In this document: piece after piece, positions 22,686-32,352 of the stretch
Layout of the letters: each line of letters begins with the position of its first letter
How positions within the stretch are numbered: the stretch's first letter is position 1
DNA from: an uncultured Veillonella sp.
GTDB taxonomy: Bacteria > Bacillota > Negativicutes > Veillonellales > Veillonellaceae
Direction of reading: 5' to 3'
NCBI RefSeq assembly: GCF_937981445.1
Contig: NZ_CALJON010000040.1
Coordinates: 1 to 64,000 of the forward strand
DNA length: 64,000 bases
Made by a program: the position numbers and the translations under genes
Notes under the pieces: generated by a model
Seen by the model: the letters and a program-made list of their open reading frames with translations, nothing else
Databases searched by the model: none
What the model was told of the DNA's origin: nothing

Positions 22686-22730
22686 AAAAAAGGATGCAAT
22701 TAATCTCCGAAATTAATTGCATCCTTTTTA
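22686..22730 (+). terminator. terminator of the DauR-like gene
   Basis: AAGGATGCAATTAAT pairs with ATTAATTGCATCCTT, with T tails on both strands, so it can also end the fumarase operon. Confidence 0.8.
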
Positions 22731-22830
22731 ATGTCTAATCCCTTTGAATAACAATCCCTACCATCAAAATAAATCCCTAACTTTATTTTTATAGCAAGTT
22801 TCGCTATTCAAGCTATTAAATTATATCTTA

Positions 22831-23388
22831 TTAGTCTTCACGATATGGTTCTTGACCAATTTCATAATAGTTATTGCCTTCACTATCGATAACTACAATA
22901 GCAGGGAAATCAACTACAGTAAGTTCTGCCAACGCTTCTGGACCTAAGTCTTCATAAGCAAGTACTTTATAATCTTTGATGGATTTCGAAATCAAAGACG
23001 CAGCACCACCTACAGCGGCAAAGTAAGTTACACCATTTTTCTTCATGGATTCGATAACTTCTTTAGAGCGGGAGCCTTTACCAATCATACCTTTAATGCC
23101 TTGATCAAGCATAGTTGGGGTGTATGCATCCATACGACCAGAAGTAGTAGGACCAGCAGCACCAATTGGATCTCCTGGTTTTGCTGGGGATGGTCCTAAG
23201 TAATATACGATTTGGTTATGCCAATCGATTGGAAGTTCTTCACCTCGTGCTAATGCTTCAGTCATAACTTTATGCGCTGCATCACGAGCACTATAAATTT
23301 TACCAGTAATCAATACGCTATCACCAGCGCGAAGAGATCTGGATACTTCTTCAGTTAATGGTGTGGTAATATGTTTAGTTTCAGCCAT
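22831..23388 (-). CDS. fumarate hydratase class I, beta subunit
   Basis: 185 aa, the C-terminal (beta) half of a two-subunit iron-sulfur fumarase. Visible are ITGKIYSARDAAHKVMTEAL, HNQIVYYLGPSPAKPGDPIG, AAGPTTSGRMDAYTPTMLDQ, MIGKGSRS and AAVGGAASLISKSI. Together with the alpha subunit, encoded 17 nt upstream, it hydrates fumarate to malate. The same fold serves L-tartrate dehydratase, but no neighbour points that way. In an anaerobe with lactate/malate metabolism it belongs to the reductive succinate branch. Confidence 0.92.
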   Translation of the reverse strand: MAETKHITTPLTEEVSRSLRAGDSVLITGKIYSARDAAHKVMTEALARGEELPIDWHNQIVYYLGPSPAKPGDPIGAAGPTTSGRMDAYTPTMLDQGIKGMIGKGSRSKEVIESMKKNGVTYFAAVGGAASLISKSIKDYKVLAYEDLGPEALAELTVVDFPAIVVIDSEGNNYYEIGQEPYRED

Positions 23389-23405
23389 TGTTAGTTCCTC
23401 CCCTA

Positions 23406-24248
23406 TTAAATAATTTCTTCAGCATGACGGCTTGCATGGCAGCAAATTGTCACAGCTACAGGAAGACCAGCAATATGAGTAGCAGCCCATTCAATATTTA
23501 CTGCTAAAGCTGTAGTAGTACCACCAAGTTGTGGCCCAATACCAGTTTTATTAATCATACCAAGTAATTCAGTTTCGAGTTTGGCATAATCTGGATGTTC
23601 ATTGCGAACTTTAGTATTGCGAAGCAATGCTTTTTTGGAAAGATATGCTGCATAATCCATAGTACCACCAATACCGATACCTACTACCATTGGAGGGCAT
23701 GGATTTGGACCTGCATGTTTAATGATGTCCATAACGGCTTTTTTAACACCTTCAACGCCATCAGCAGGAACAAGCATTTTAAGACCGGATTTGTTTTCAC
23801 TACCAAAGCCTTTAAGTTCCATATCAATTTTAACTTTGTCGCCAGGCACGATACGAGTATAAATGATCGCTGGTGTATTGTTGCCTGTATTTTTACGATT
23901 AAATAATGGTTCTGCTACAACAGATTTACGTAAATAGCCTTCTGTATAGCCTTTAGCAACGCCTGCTTGAACAGCTTCTTCTAAGGCGCCACCTTCAAAA
24001 TGAACATCTTGACCTACTTCTAAGAATACAAGAGTGTAACCAGTATCTTGGCAAATTGGACGATCTTCTTCTTTTGCAATTTCTGCATTTTTAATAATTT
24101 GATCTAATACAACACAGCCTACTGGGGATTTTTCAGTTTCACGACCAGCTTTCAATGCATCATATACGTCTTCTGGCAAGTAATATGCCGCATTCTTGCA
24201 CATTTGTGCAACTACATTTGTTATTGTTTCCACGTTAATGGTACGCAT
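23406..24248 (-). CDS. fumarate hydratase class I, alpha subunit
   Basis: 280 aa, the N-terminal (alpha) subunit. It binds the catalytic [4Fe-4S] cluster; candidate cysteines are in EDRPICQDTGYTLVF, GPNPCPPMVVGIGIGGT and the late ICCHASRHA segment. It is the first gene of a two-gene operon with the beta subunit. GGAGG lies before the ATG at 24248. Distinguishing fumarase from tartrate dehydratase or a mesaconase by sequence alone is uncertain. Confidence 0.92.
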   Translation of the reverse strand: MRTINVETITNVVAQMCKNAAYYLPEDVYDALKAGRETEKSPVGCVVLDQIIKNAEIAKEEDRPICQDTGYTLVFLEVGQDVHFEGGALEEAVQAGVAKGYTEGYLRKSVVAEPLFNRKNTGNNTPAIIYTRIVPGDKVKIDMELKGFGSENKSGLKMLVPADGVEGVKKAVMDIIKHAGPNPCPPMVVGIGIGGTMDYAAYLSKKALLRNTKVRNEHPDYAKLETELLGMINKTGIGPQLGGTTTALAVNIEWAATHIAGLPVAVTICCHASRHAEEII

Positions 24249-24805
24249 AACAAAACCTCCTCAATACTAAATGAGCTTACCTAATGTCCTAATAATACCA
24301 CACATTATAGCGCCTTTCAAATTATTTTCATGCATTCTTTGCAAGTATTTATGTTTATTGATATTGTTTCGCAAAATTCCAAAAAGTGAGATTAAATCCC
24401 TATTTTATATGCATAAATAGAAACTCGCACTTCGTCGCTTTTAGCCATTACCATGCATAATTATTCATATAGTTTTTATTTATATTTTATTATTCCTCTT
24501 AATAATAATGCTACTTTCTTTATCAATGCACGTTTTATTAATATGGACATCTGTCTATATGGTATACATACAAACAATTTCTACATAAGTTATAAATGTA
24601 CTGAAAAGTATACTCAAAAAAGGGAGTTTACTCTTTTTTTGAGTAAAACTCCCTTTCTTATTTATTACTATTCAACTAAATACAACAGAAATGAACTATT
24701 ATATTAAAATTTATCCCGTAAATTGAAATTAATTCCCAACATCCAATTTATTTAACAATACATCAATTATATTAATAAATATTTTCTATCATATATCTTG
24801 TAGTG
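24249..24805. other. intergenic region between fumarase and nar operons
   Basis: About 560 bp, very AT-rich. The only clear element is a bidirectional hairpin at 24615-24656 (AGGGAGTTTACTC/GAGTAAAACTCCCT) that ends the nar operon. An 84-codon frame inside has low-complexity composition and no ribosome site. Confidence 0.6.
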
Positions 24806-25468
24806 TTATCGTTTTCGATACACAATAGGACTTCGCCAAAGATATACAAAAGGAAAGCTTAAACAGTGGACCAATCGAGAGAAAGGAAACAAAATTGCCA
24901 CAATCATCCACGATATCATATGGACCTTAAAAATAAGAGGAATATGTAACATCAATTCAGGTTGAGGATGTAGCATAAGTAATCCACGGAACCACGGCCC
25001 AATGTAGAGCCGATAATTAAAAGCCCCATCTGCATTCATCATAGTACCCATAAAGCCAGTTAAAATGGTCATCCCTAAGAATAAAAAAATCCACACATCC
25101 ATAAGTGATGTATTTACTTTTAAATAGGAAGAGGTACTACGGCGCCACATAAGTAGAGCAAAGCCTACTACCAAGAGAACCCCTGCTAACCCGCCAATAT
25201 ACAAAGCTCCTTGATGATATAAGTGTTCAGTAATGCCAAATAATTCAGTCACTTCCTGTGGCACTAAGATACCACCAACATGACCTAGAAACACTAAGAT
25301 CAAGGCAAAGTGGAATAAAGGGCCTGCTATGCGCAATTTCTTTTTCTCTAGAAATTGACTTGATTTAGTAGTCCACGTTTCCTGTGATATAGCAAAACGT
25401 ACCGCCGATCCTACAAATAAAAATGTAAAAGCTATATAAGGTAGTGCGACCCATACAAACTCATCCAT
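24806..25468 (-). CDS. narI: respiratory nitrate reductase gamma subunit
   Basis: 220 aa from the ATG at 25468 (overlapping the narJ stop by 8 nt); five membrane helices. NarI holds two b-type hemes and passes quinol electrons to NarH. Candidate heme ligands are the histidines in PLFHFALILVFLGHVGG and in the pair FKVHMISWM and SRLVHCLS. The MMNADGAFNYRLYIGPWFRG loop is typical. Last gene of narGHJI; terminator at 24615-24656. Confidence 0.93.
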   Translation of the reverse strand: MDEFVWVALPYIAFTFLFVGSAVRFAISQETWTTKSSQFLEKKKLRIAGPLFHFALILVFLGHVGGILVPQEVTELFGITEHLYHQGALYIGGLAGVLLVVGFALLMWRRSTSSYLKVNTSLMDVWIFLFLGMTILTGFMGTMMNADGAFNYRLYIGPWFRGLLMLHPQPELMLHIPLIFKVHMISWMIVAILFPFSRLVHCLSFPFVYLWRSPIVYRKR

Positions 25469-26033
25469 GCTGCTCTCGCTCCCCTCGTTCAATATATTGT
25501 AATACAGTATCAATAATAAATACCTGCATATGCTTACCTGCTGCCAATTGCTCACGCAGTGTAGTTAGGGCTGGTTTCATATGTAATAAAATAGGTAATG
25601 CATCCTCAAGTGGCAAATAACTACAAAGCTCTAATAAAGCTGGCACATAGTCAGGTAGTTCTTTTTGCACCTCAAATCCATGGCGCAGGAAAAAATCTTT
25701 ATATACCAATAACTTAGCCGCTTGTTCTTCTGCATTCGTACTATCATAAGAGGTCAAATACATATTGGTTTGGCTACTAAAATCAAAAAGGCGCACGTAT
25801 TCATCCTCATACTCACCAGCATCTTGCGCTTCCATATATGCAATAACATCAACTAAATGGGCGAGTTCATCTACATGAGCCAGCGTTGCTTTAAGTTCTC
25901 CCAAAACATGCCACCACGCCGAACTTGGATAGGTTAGTAAGAACGCGCAATAGCCTAGTACAGTGCCTAATGAAGTGTCTGTACTTACAGTCCCTACTTG
26001 TTCAGACTGAGGTGCATTCTGTATCTTAGCCAT
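25461..26033 (-). CDS. narJ: nitrate reductase assembly chaperone
   Basis: 190 aa from the ATG at 26033 (GAGGGA upstream); the frame is open further but those codons lie in narH. It is an all-helical TorD/NarJ-type chaperone: LLTYPSSAWWHVLGELKATL near the start and LELCSYLPLEDALPILLHMK towards the end. It delivers the molybdenum cofactor to NarG. It overlaps narH and narI by 8 nt each, in the invariant order G-H-J-I. Confidence 0.9.
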   Translation of the reverse strand: MAKIQNAPQSEQVGTVSTDTSLGTVLGYCAFLLTYPSSAWWHVLGELKATLAHVDELAHLVDVIAYMEAQDAGEYEDEYVRLFDFSSQTNMYLTSYDSTNAEEQAAKLLVYKDFFLRHGFEVQKELPDYVPALLELCSYLPLEDALPILLHMKPALTTLREQLAAGKHMQVFIIDTVLQYIERGEREQHG

Positions 26034-27540
26034 GGTGAGTCCCTCCTTCACAGCTTGCACAAGAAGAGCCCTTTGTGTTACCAGTGCCAGCACATCCACC
26101 GACAGGACAAGACCGTAAGTCATCGCCCAACACATGGTCTGTAAAGCCATTAACACCTTGACGTAATCGCCGCTCCTCTTGTGACACAGATACCCCAGAA
26201 GGAATAACAAAGCGATCTCGGTATTTAGCGATGCCTAATAGACGATACATGGCATATAAAGTATGTTCACCATACACCGCATCATATGCGGCAGTACATT
26301 CTTGCCGAGTCCGCTTTTGCATATATTGACGTAAATCTAATAGAGTCTGCAACACCTTGCGAATCACAACTTCATTCCCAGCCGTAAAGAGTTGCGCTAA
26401 ATAGGCTACAGGAATGCGCATAGAATCCGCATCAGGGAAATGCACACTGCCAGCCTCTTTGTGTAAAATTGGGCTCATAGGTGGCACATACCACACCATG
26501 GGCACCGTTCGATATTCAGGATGTAATGGTAAGGCGACCTTCCACTCTTTAACGAGTTTATATACAGGTGACTTTTTAGCTGCTTGTAACCAATTATCAG
26601 GAATTCCTTGCTCTTTAGCTAATTGAATGACTGTATCATCACTAGGATCTAAGATTACCTCCGTCATGGCTTCATAAATAGCCTTTGGATCTTCAGTGGC
26701 CGCTACCTCTGCTACTTTATCCATATCATAGAGCAGCACCCCTACGTAACGCATACGTCCTACACAAGTATCAGCACAAATCTGTGGTAAGCCATTTTCT
26801 AGGCGAGGATAGCAGAACACACATTTTTCAGCCTTATTAGTATGCCAATTATAATAGATTTTTTTATATGGGCACGAAGGCACACAGTGTCGCCAACCAC
26901 GACATACATCTTGCGAAATAAGCACTACCCCATCTTCATCACGCTTGTAAATAGCTCCAGACGGACAAGCTGCTACACAAGCGGGATTCAGACAGTGATT
27001 GCATAAACGAGGCACATATTTCATAAAGATATCATGGAAATCTAACGCAATATCCTGACCTATATTCTTTAAATTAATATCAGCCCGTGCCGTGCTGCCG
27101 CCAGCCAAATCATCTTCCCAGTTTGGACCCCATTCGATTTCCATTTTTTCTTTTGTCACCAATGACCGCGGTCTAGCCACTGGTTGATTGTTTTTTCGTT
27201 TTGAATGAATTAATGTTTCATAGTCATAGGTCCAAGGCTCAAAGTAATCTTTTAACTCTGGTTGTTCAGGATGAAAAAATAGTTTCATTAAACGATTGCC
27301 CTTGGCCCCTGTAGCTAGCTGTAATTTACCATCTTTTAACATCCAGCCGCCCTTCCACTTATTCTGATCTTCCCAGTGACGAGGATAGCCAATGCCAGGC
27401 TTTGTTTCTACATTATTAAAATACATGTATTCAGCACCTTCGCGATTTGTCCATGTATTTTTACATGTAATAGAGCAGGTATGACAGCCAATACATTTAT
27501 CTAAATTCATGACCATAGAAATTTGCGCTTTAATCTTCAA
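26026..27540 (-). CDS. narH: respiratory nitrate reductase beta subunit
   Basis: 504 aa, started at the TTG at 27540 because it gives the family start MKIKAQISMVMNLDKCIGC; the TTG three codons earlier is less likely. Four ferredoxin-like cysteine groups are visible: CIGCHTCSITC, CNHCLNPACVAAC, CRGWRHCVPSC and CVFC. The tryptophan in place of a cysteine in CRGWRHC is the mark of the [3Fe-4S] centre. The protein relays electrons from NarI to NarG. It overlaps the narG stop by 11 nt. Its C-terminus is cysteine- and glycine-rich. Confidence 0.95.
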   Translation of the reverse strand: MKIKAQISMVMNLDKCIGCHTCSITCKNTWTNREGAEYMYFNNVETKPGIGYPRHWEDQNKWKGGWMLKDGKLQLATGAKGNRLMKLFFHPEQPELKDYFEPWTYDYETLIHSKRKNNQPVARPRSLVTKEKMEIEWGPNWEDDLAGGSTARADINLKNIGQDIALDFHDIFMKYVPRLCNHCLNPACVAACPSGAIYKRDEDGVVLISQDVCRGWRHCVPSCPYKKIYYNWHTNKAEKCVFCYPRLENGLPQICADTCVGRMRYVGVLLYDMDKVAEVAATEDPKAIYEAMTEVILDPSDDTVIQLAKEQGIPDNWLQAAKKSPVYKLVKEWKVALPLHPEYRTVPMVWYVPPMSPILHKEAGSVHFPDADSMRIPVAYLAQLFTAGNEVVIRKVLQTLLDLRQYMQKRTRQECTAAYDAVYGEHTLYAMYRLLGIAKYRDRFVIPSGVSVSQEERRLRQGVNGFTDHVLGDDLRSCPVGGCAGTGNTKGSSCASCEGGTHHG

Positions 27541-30500
27541 GCCAATCAACCTCCTTCATTTTCCGTACTACCACTAACACGTCGCGCTGATTTCCTGTAG
27601 GCCCATAATAGTTAAAACCATAACTAAGCTGACCATAGCCACCAATCATATGAGTTGGCTTCATGTGCAATCGTGTAGGAGTATTATGGGTGCCGCCACG
27701 GCCACCAGTAAGTGATGTATCAGGCACATTAATATGGCGGTCTTGCGCATGATGCATATAGGCTACACCCCGCGGAATACGAGGTGTGACTACTGCCCGA
27801 GAGGCTACTACGCCATTACTATTATAAAGTTCAATCCAATCATTATCTCTTACCCCAATTTCATTAGCATCATCCTCATTAAGCCATACGGATTGGCCAC
27901 CGCGGAACAAGGTGAGCATTTGTGGAGTATCAAAGTACATGCTATGAATACTCCATTTATTATGAGGGGTTAAGTATTTTAATGTAATCTCCGGTGTTCC
28001 TTCTGCCGGTAAAGCCTTGCGCATTGGAGCATACGCAAGAATCGGTTTATACGTAGCCATTTGCTCGCCCCACTCCGTCATGAGTTCATGATCCAAGAAA
28101 TAGGACTGACGGCCTGTAACCGTACGGAATGGCATGAGTAATTCAATATTATTAGTAAATGGTGTATAACGGCGATTATCTTTACCATTACCGGTGAAAA
28201 TTGGCGTTGGAATCACTAACCGTGGCTGTGCCACTATATCTTCAAAGGTTATTTTTTCACCAGCACGACCACTCGTCATATGTGTAAGATTGGTTAACCC
28301 TGTTAATTCTTCAGCCTTAGCCCAGCTCTTATGAGCTACAGCACCATTCGTAGCAGAACTCATAGTGAGTACCGCTTGACAAGCATCATAGCAGTCTTCA
28401 ATAGTGGGACACCCTTCACCTACACCGCGCTCAGTAATAACGCCATTGCGTACTTTAAGACTTTCATATTCATCGCCTATAGAAACAGCAATACCATGAG
28501 CCCCTACAGAGCCTTTTGCCAAATTAGGACCTAAGGCCCGTTGTTTATTATAAATTTGCGTATAATCGCGCTCAATTTCAATTAATTGTGGCATAGTTTT
28601 GCCTGGAATCGGTTCGCATTCACCACGACTCCAATCTCTCACTTTACCAAAAGGTTGTGCCGTTTCTGCCTCAGAATCATGCTGTAATGGCACAGCTACT
28701 AAATCACGATAAACCGGTACTTTAGCTTCTTTGGCTAATTTTGATACCGCTTTACCTAAGGTGAGAAAAATATCCCAGTCTGTCTTAGACTCCCAACCTG
28801 GATTGACAGCTGGTTGGAAGGGATGTACAAAGGGGTGCATATCAGTAGAAGATAAATCTGTTTTTTCATACCAAGTCGCCGTAGGTAATACTATATCAGA
28901 ATATAAGGCAGACCCGGCCATACGAAAATCTAAGTCCACTAATAAATCAAGCTTGCCTTCCCCAGCCGTATCTCGCCAATTAATTTCCTTTGGCTTAGTT
29001 GGTGAATCATGTGTTTCTAACAAGCCATCCTTAGTGCCGAGCAAATATTTCATAAAATATTCGTGCCCCTTTGACGACGACGTAATTAAATTAGCACGCC
29101 ATACAATGAGATTGCGAGGGAAATTTTCAGGCGCATCAGGATCTTCTACGGCAAACTGCAAGGTTTTATTCTTTAGCTGTTGTGCCACAAAAGTCTTTAC
29201 ACTATCAAAAGATTCGCAACCGGCCGCCTTTGCATCATTAAAAATTTGTTCACTACTTTTATTAAATGTTGGATACGATGGCAACCAACCTAAGCGAGCT
29301 GCTAATACATTATAATCACCAGCGTGACGATATTTAGGAGACTTTAATGGCGAAGTTAAATCCTTTGTATCCATTTCATCCGTACGCCACTGGTCAGTAG
29401 CAAAGTAGAAGAACGATGTACTATTTTGTAAGCGCGGTGCTGCTTGCCAATCCTTAGCAGACATAATGGCACCCCAGCCTTCGGCAGGACGTAATTTTTC
29501 TTGACCCACGTAATGAGCCCAACCGCCCCCATTTTTACCTTCACAGCCACAGAATAATACTAAATTAAGTACGGCCCGATAAATCACATCAGCATGGAAC
29601 CAATGGTTAATACCACCGCCCATAATAATCATGGAGCGACCATCTGTAGCTATGGCATTATCAGCAAATTCTCTTGCAGTGTGAATCACCATTTGAGGGT
29701 CAATGCCTGTATATTTTTCCTGCCAAGCCGGCGTAAAAGGTGTATCCATTTCATAGGAACGACCCACTTCGCCACCTAAACCTCGATCTACGCCATAATT
29801 AGCTAAAATCAAGTCAAATACGGTAGTAACTAAACAGTCTCCTGCACTCGTTTTAATAGTCCGCACCGGTACAGCCCGCTCTACCACATTGGTTTCGTCT
29901 AAATGGCCAAACATAGGAAGTGAAATTAAGCGCACCCCATCATTAGCTTTAGCATCAGTAATTTTTGCTTCCATACTGTGTCCCTGATACGCGTCTAATA
30001 CTGATAAATCAACATCTAACGCCGCACCGGTTTCACTATTTTCGGCCTTTAAATTCCATTTGTCTTTAGCAGTCCAACGATGTCCCATAACACCATTAGG
30101 AATAACTAAATCCTTAGTTTGTGCATCTATAACATAATATTTAAATTCACTTTTGTCCCCATCATCACCCATATCCTTCGCTGTTAAGAAGCGTTCTGGT
30201 TGCAATGTACCGTTCTCCTCTTTAAGCATAACGAGGAAAGGAAAGTCCGTATAGCGCTTCGCATACGCCTCAAACATAGGCGTTTTATTTTTTACATAAT
30301 ATTCATTTAAAATAACATGCCCCATAGCCATAGCCAAGGCCCCATCAGAACCGGCTTTTACATTAAGCCATGTATCAGCCGCCGTAGTACTTTCGGCATA
30401 ATCAGGAGATACAGATATAACCTTAGTCCCTTTATAGCGAACTTCTGTCAAAAAGTGTGCATCTGGCGTCCGCGTTTGAGGTACATTGGAACCCCAAGTC

Positions 30501-31249
30501 ATAATATAGCCAGCATTGTACCAGTCACTACTTTCTGGCACATCAGTTTGGTCCCCCCAAACCTGTGGACTTGCTGGAGGCAAATCGGCATACCAGTCAT
30601 AAAAACTCAAGCAGGCACCACCCATAAGATTCATAAAACGGGCCCCCCCTGCATAACTGAGCATAGACATAGCCGGAATCGGAGAAAAGCCAAAATTGCG
30701 ATCTGGTCCATAGGTCTTTGCCGTATACAGCAAAGAAGCAGCTGTAATTTCAGAGGCTTCTTCCCAAGTCGAGCGCACAAAGCCACCCATACCACGGGCT
30801 GATTTATATAGTTTTGTCTTTTCAGGATCCGTAACAATAGAAGCCCAAGCATCTAGTCCATGGGCATGTTCTTTCTTAGCCGCACGCCATAAGTCTGCTA
30901 ACTCCCCGCGGATATATGGATATTTTACACGTAATGGGCTATACATATACCAAGAAAACGAAGCACCACGAGGGCAACCACGTGGCTCAAAATCCGGCAT
31001 GTCAGGACTTGTTTCAGGATAATCATGATTTTGATTTTCCCAAGTCACAATGCCATTCTTTACGAAAACATTCCAACTACAAGAACCAGTACAGTTAACA
31101 CCATGGGTGGAGCGCACCACTTTATCATAGGACCAACGATTACGATATAAGTCTTCCCATTCGCGTCCCCCTTCATATATAGCTTGATGTTCATTGCTAC
31201 TTTTAGCTACTGGTGACACATAGGAAAATTTTTTAAAGAATGATTTCAT
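27530..31249 (-). CDS. narG: respiratory nitrate reductase alpha subunit
   Basis: 1239 aa, the standard length. The N-terminal [4Fe-4S] site has the Nar-specific histidine ligand (H49-x3-C53-x3-C57, HGVNCTGSC). The Mo-coordinating aspartate is in the CLSFYDWYADLP segment. There is no twin-arginine signal, which puts the catalytic domain on the cytoplasmic face and makes this a proton-motive Nar enzyme rather than periplasmic Nap. First gene of narGHJI; a TGTGA-N6-TCACA palindrome is 54-69 bp upstream. Confidence 0.96.
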   Translation of the reverse strand: MKSFFKKFSYVSPVAKSSNEHQAIYEGGREWEDLYRNRWSYDKVVRSTHGVNCTGSCSWNVFVKNGIVTWENQNHDYPETSPDMPDFEPRGCPRGASFSWYMYSPLRVKYPYIRGELADLWRAAKKEHAHGLDAWASIVTDPEKTKLYKSARGMGGFVRSTWEEASEITAASLLYTAKTYGPDRNFGFSPIPAMSMLSYAGGARFMNLMGGACLSFYDWYADLPPASPQVWGDQTDVPESSDWYNAGYIMTWGSNVPQTRTPDAHFLTEVRYKGTKVISVSPDYAESTTAADTWLNVKAGSDGALAMAMGHVILNEYYVKNKTPMFEAYAKRYTDFPFLVMLKEENGTLQPERFLTAKDMGDDGDKSEFKYYVIDAQTKDLVIPNGVMGHRWTAKDKWNLKAENSETGAALDVDLSVLDAYQGHSMEAKITDAKANDGVRLISLPMFGHLDETNVVERAVPVRTIKTSAGDCLVTTVFDLILANYGVDRGLGGEVGRSYEMDTPFTPAWQEKYTGIDPQMVIHTAREFADNAIATDGRSMIIMGGGINHWFHADVIYRAVLNLVLFCGCEGKNGGGWAHYVGQEKLRPAEGWGAIMSAKDWQAAPRLQNSTSFFYFATDQWRTDEMDTKDLTSPLKSPKYRHAGDYNVLAARLGWLPSYPTFNKSSEQIFNDAKAAGCESFDSVKTFVAQQLKNKTLQFAVEDPDAPENFPRNLIVWRANLITSSSKGHEYFMKYLLGTKDGLLETHDSPTKPKEINWRDTAGEGKLDLLVDLDFRMAGSALYSDIVLPTATWYEKTDLSSTDMHPFVHPFQPAVNPGWESKTDWDIFLTLGKAVSKLAKEAKVPVYRDLVAVPLQHDSEAETAQPFGKVRDWSRGECEPIPGKTMPQLIEIERDYTQIYNKQRALGPNLAKGSVGAHGIAVSIGDEYESLKVRNGVITERGVGEGCPTIEDCYDACQAVLTMSSATNGAVAHKSWAKAEELTGLTNLTHMTSGRAGEKITFEDIVAQPRLVIPTPIFTGNGKDNRRYTPFTNNIELLMPFRTVTGRQSYFLDHELMTEWGEQMATYKPILAYAPMRKALPAEGTPEITLKYLTPHNKWSIHSMYFDTPQMLTLFRGGQSVWLNEDDANEIGVRDNDWIELYNSNGVVASRAVVTPRIPRGVAYMHHAQDRHINVPDTSLTGGRGGTHNTPTRLHMKPTHMIGGYGQLSYGFNYYGPTGNQRDVLVVVRKMKEVDWLED

Positions 31250-31302
31250 GCTAAGTCCCTCCTTATCTTATTCTTAGGATAACAAAGGGACGTACACCCT
31301 TC

Positions 31303-31318
31303 TGTGATTAATGTCACA
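31303..31318. promoter_or_regulatory. Crp/Fnr-type operator upstream of narG
   Basis: TGTGATTAATGTCACA, a perfect Crp-like palindrome (TGTGA-N6-TCACA), 54-69 bp upstream of the narG ATG. A near copy (GTGATAAATGTCAC) lies between the Crp/Fnr gene and narK. Confidence 0.75.
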
Positions 31319-31323
31319 TCATG

Positions 31324-31373
31324 AAAAAAAGAGCCATAGTCAGGCAGATTCTATCTGCACTCACTACAGCTCT
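31324..31373 (-). terminator. terminator of the Crp/Fnr gene
   Basis: AGAGC/GCTCT with an inner GCAGAT/ATCTGC stem and a seven-T tail on the minus strand. Confidence 0.75.
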
Positions 31374-31457
31374 ACTATGTAATATGTCGTAATACCTCAT
31401 AATGCTTAGCCAAAAAGAGAACCGCTTTACCGTTCTTAGGCCCTCATACCATACTAA

Positions 31458-32144
31458 TTACGATTCGTGAACAGGGGCCAATATTTTAAAATGATTCTTT
31501 TCGTATTGAATAAGTCCATCTTGCTGCATATGACTCAACTCTCTCGTCAAAGCACTGCGATCAACACAAAGATACTCACTTAAGGCCACACGCCCTAAAG
31601 GCAAATCAAATTCTAAGGAGTTATATACTTTGGACATAAAAGACAAATAGGTCATTAACTTTTCCCGCAATGTGCGTTTCGATACAATTTCTAGTTTCTG
31701 CACAAAGCGCACATTTTTATCGGCCAATAATCCCATAATGTTCTGCCACAATTGCTGCGCTACCGCACTTGAAGAAGACCCTTTGCTCACTTCTTTAAGC
31801 AAAGATTCATAAGGAATATAAATAGCCTCCACTTCAGATGCTGCATAGAAATTAACTAGCGACACTTGATTGGAACTACAAGCAAATGACTCACCAAATA
31901 AGTCCCCACGATTCATAAATACAATAATCGTGCGATTCCCCCAAATGTCCTCGCTCACCATATGCACAATGCCACTTACTATGACACTCACACAGGGAAC
32001 CACTTCTTCTGAAAGGGCCATATAAGCACCTTTTTTAAACTTTTTACTAAACATGCCTACTGATTTAAATAAGTCCATAAAGTCGGATTTTTCTAGATCT
32101 TTAAAGGCACGCAATTCTTGCACTCTTTCATACGTATACTTCAT
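31458..32144 (-). CDS. Crp/Fnr-family transcription regulator
   Basis: 228 aa. Residues 15-125 form a cyclic-nucleotide-binding-type beta roll (FSKKFKKGAYMALSEE, VIVSGIVHMV, FMNRGDLFGESFA). Residues 150-222 form a winged HTH with LPLGRVALSEYLCVDRSALT and RELSHMQQDGLI. The N-terminus lacks the cysteine cluster of Fnr, so it does not sense oxygen by a [4Fe-4S] cluster of that type; a heme- or NO-sensing DNR/NarR-like role is possible but not shown. It lies between narG and narK, and matching palindromes stand upstream of narG and in its own divergent promoter region, which points to control of the nar genes. Confidence 0.88.
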   Translation of the reverse strand: MKYTYERVQELRAFKDLEKSDFMDLFKSVGMFSKKFKKGAYMALSEEVVPCVSVIVSGIVHMVSEDIWGNRTIIVFMNRGDLFGESFACSSNQVSLVNFYAASEVEAIYIPYESLLKEVSKGSSSSAVAQQLWQNIMGLLADKNVRFVQKLEIVSKRTLREKLMTYLSFMSKVYNSLEFDLPLGRVALSEYLCVDRSALTRELSHMQQDGLIQYEKNHFKILAPVHES

Positions 32145-32238
32145 ACGATGCCACCTTTTTTATACCGCCTATGTATGCTCCGAAGAGCATCCTTTCCCTT
32201 AACTTTATTAGTATCATTATAGCATATAAGCCAGACTT

Positions 32239-32254
32239 CGTGATAAATGTCACA
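32239..32254. promoter_or_regulatory. Crp/Fnr-type operator between regulator and narK
   Basis: CGTGATAAATGTCACA shares 14 of 16 bases with the site upstream of narG. It lies 95 bp from the regulator's start and 99 bp from the narK start, suited to autoregulation and narK activation. Confidence 0.7.
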
Positions 32255-32352
32255 TACAAGGGCTAAAATATTTCTTATACTCCAAATAGATACGGCATAG
32301 AATTTTAATATTTGTCTAGCTCAAAAACATGCAAAAGGAGTGTGTACATACT

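Noticed and set aside
24453..24707. 84-aa rightward ORF in the fumarase-nar spacer
   Set aside because: AT-driven low-complexity sequence, no ribosome site, overlaps the bidirectional terminator.
26034..26210. N-terminal extension of narJ
   Set aside because: Lies wholly within narH in another frame; the ATG at 26033 has a ribosome site and gives the normal length.
30317..30802. 161-aa rightward ORF within narG
   Set aside because: Antisense shadow of a well-defined narG reading frame, no ribosome site.
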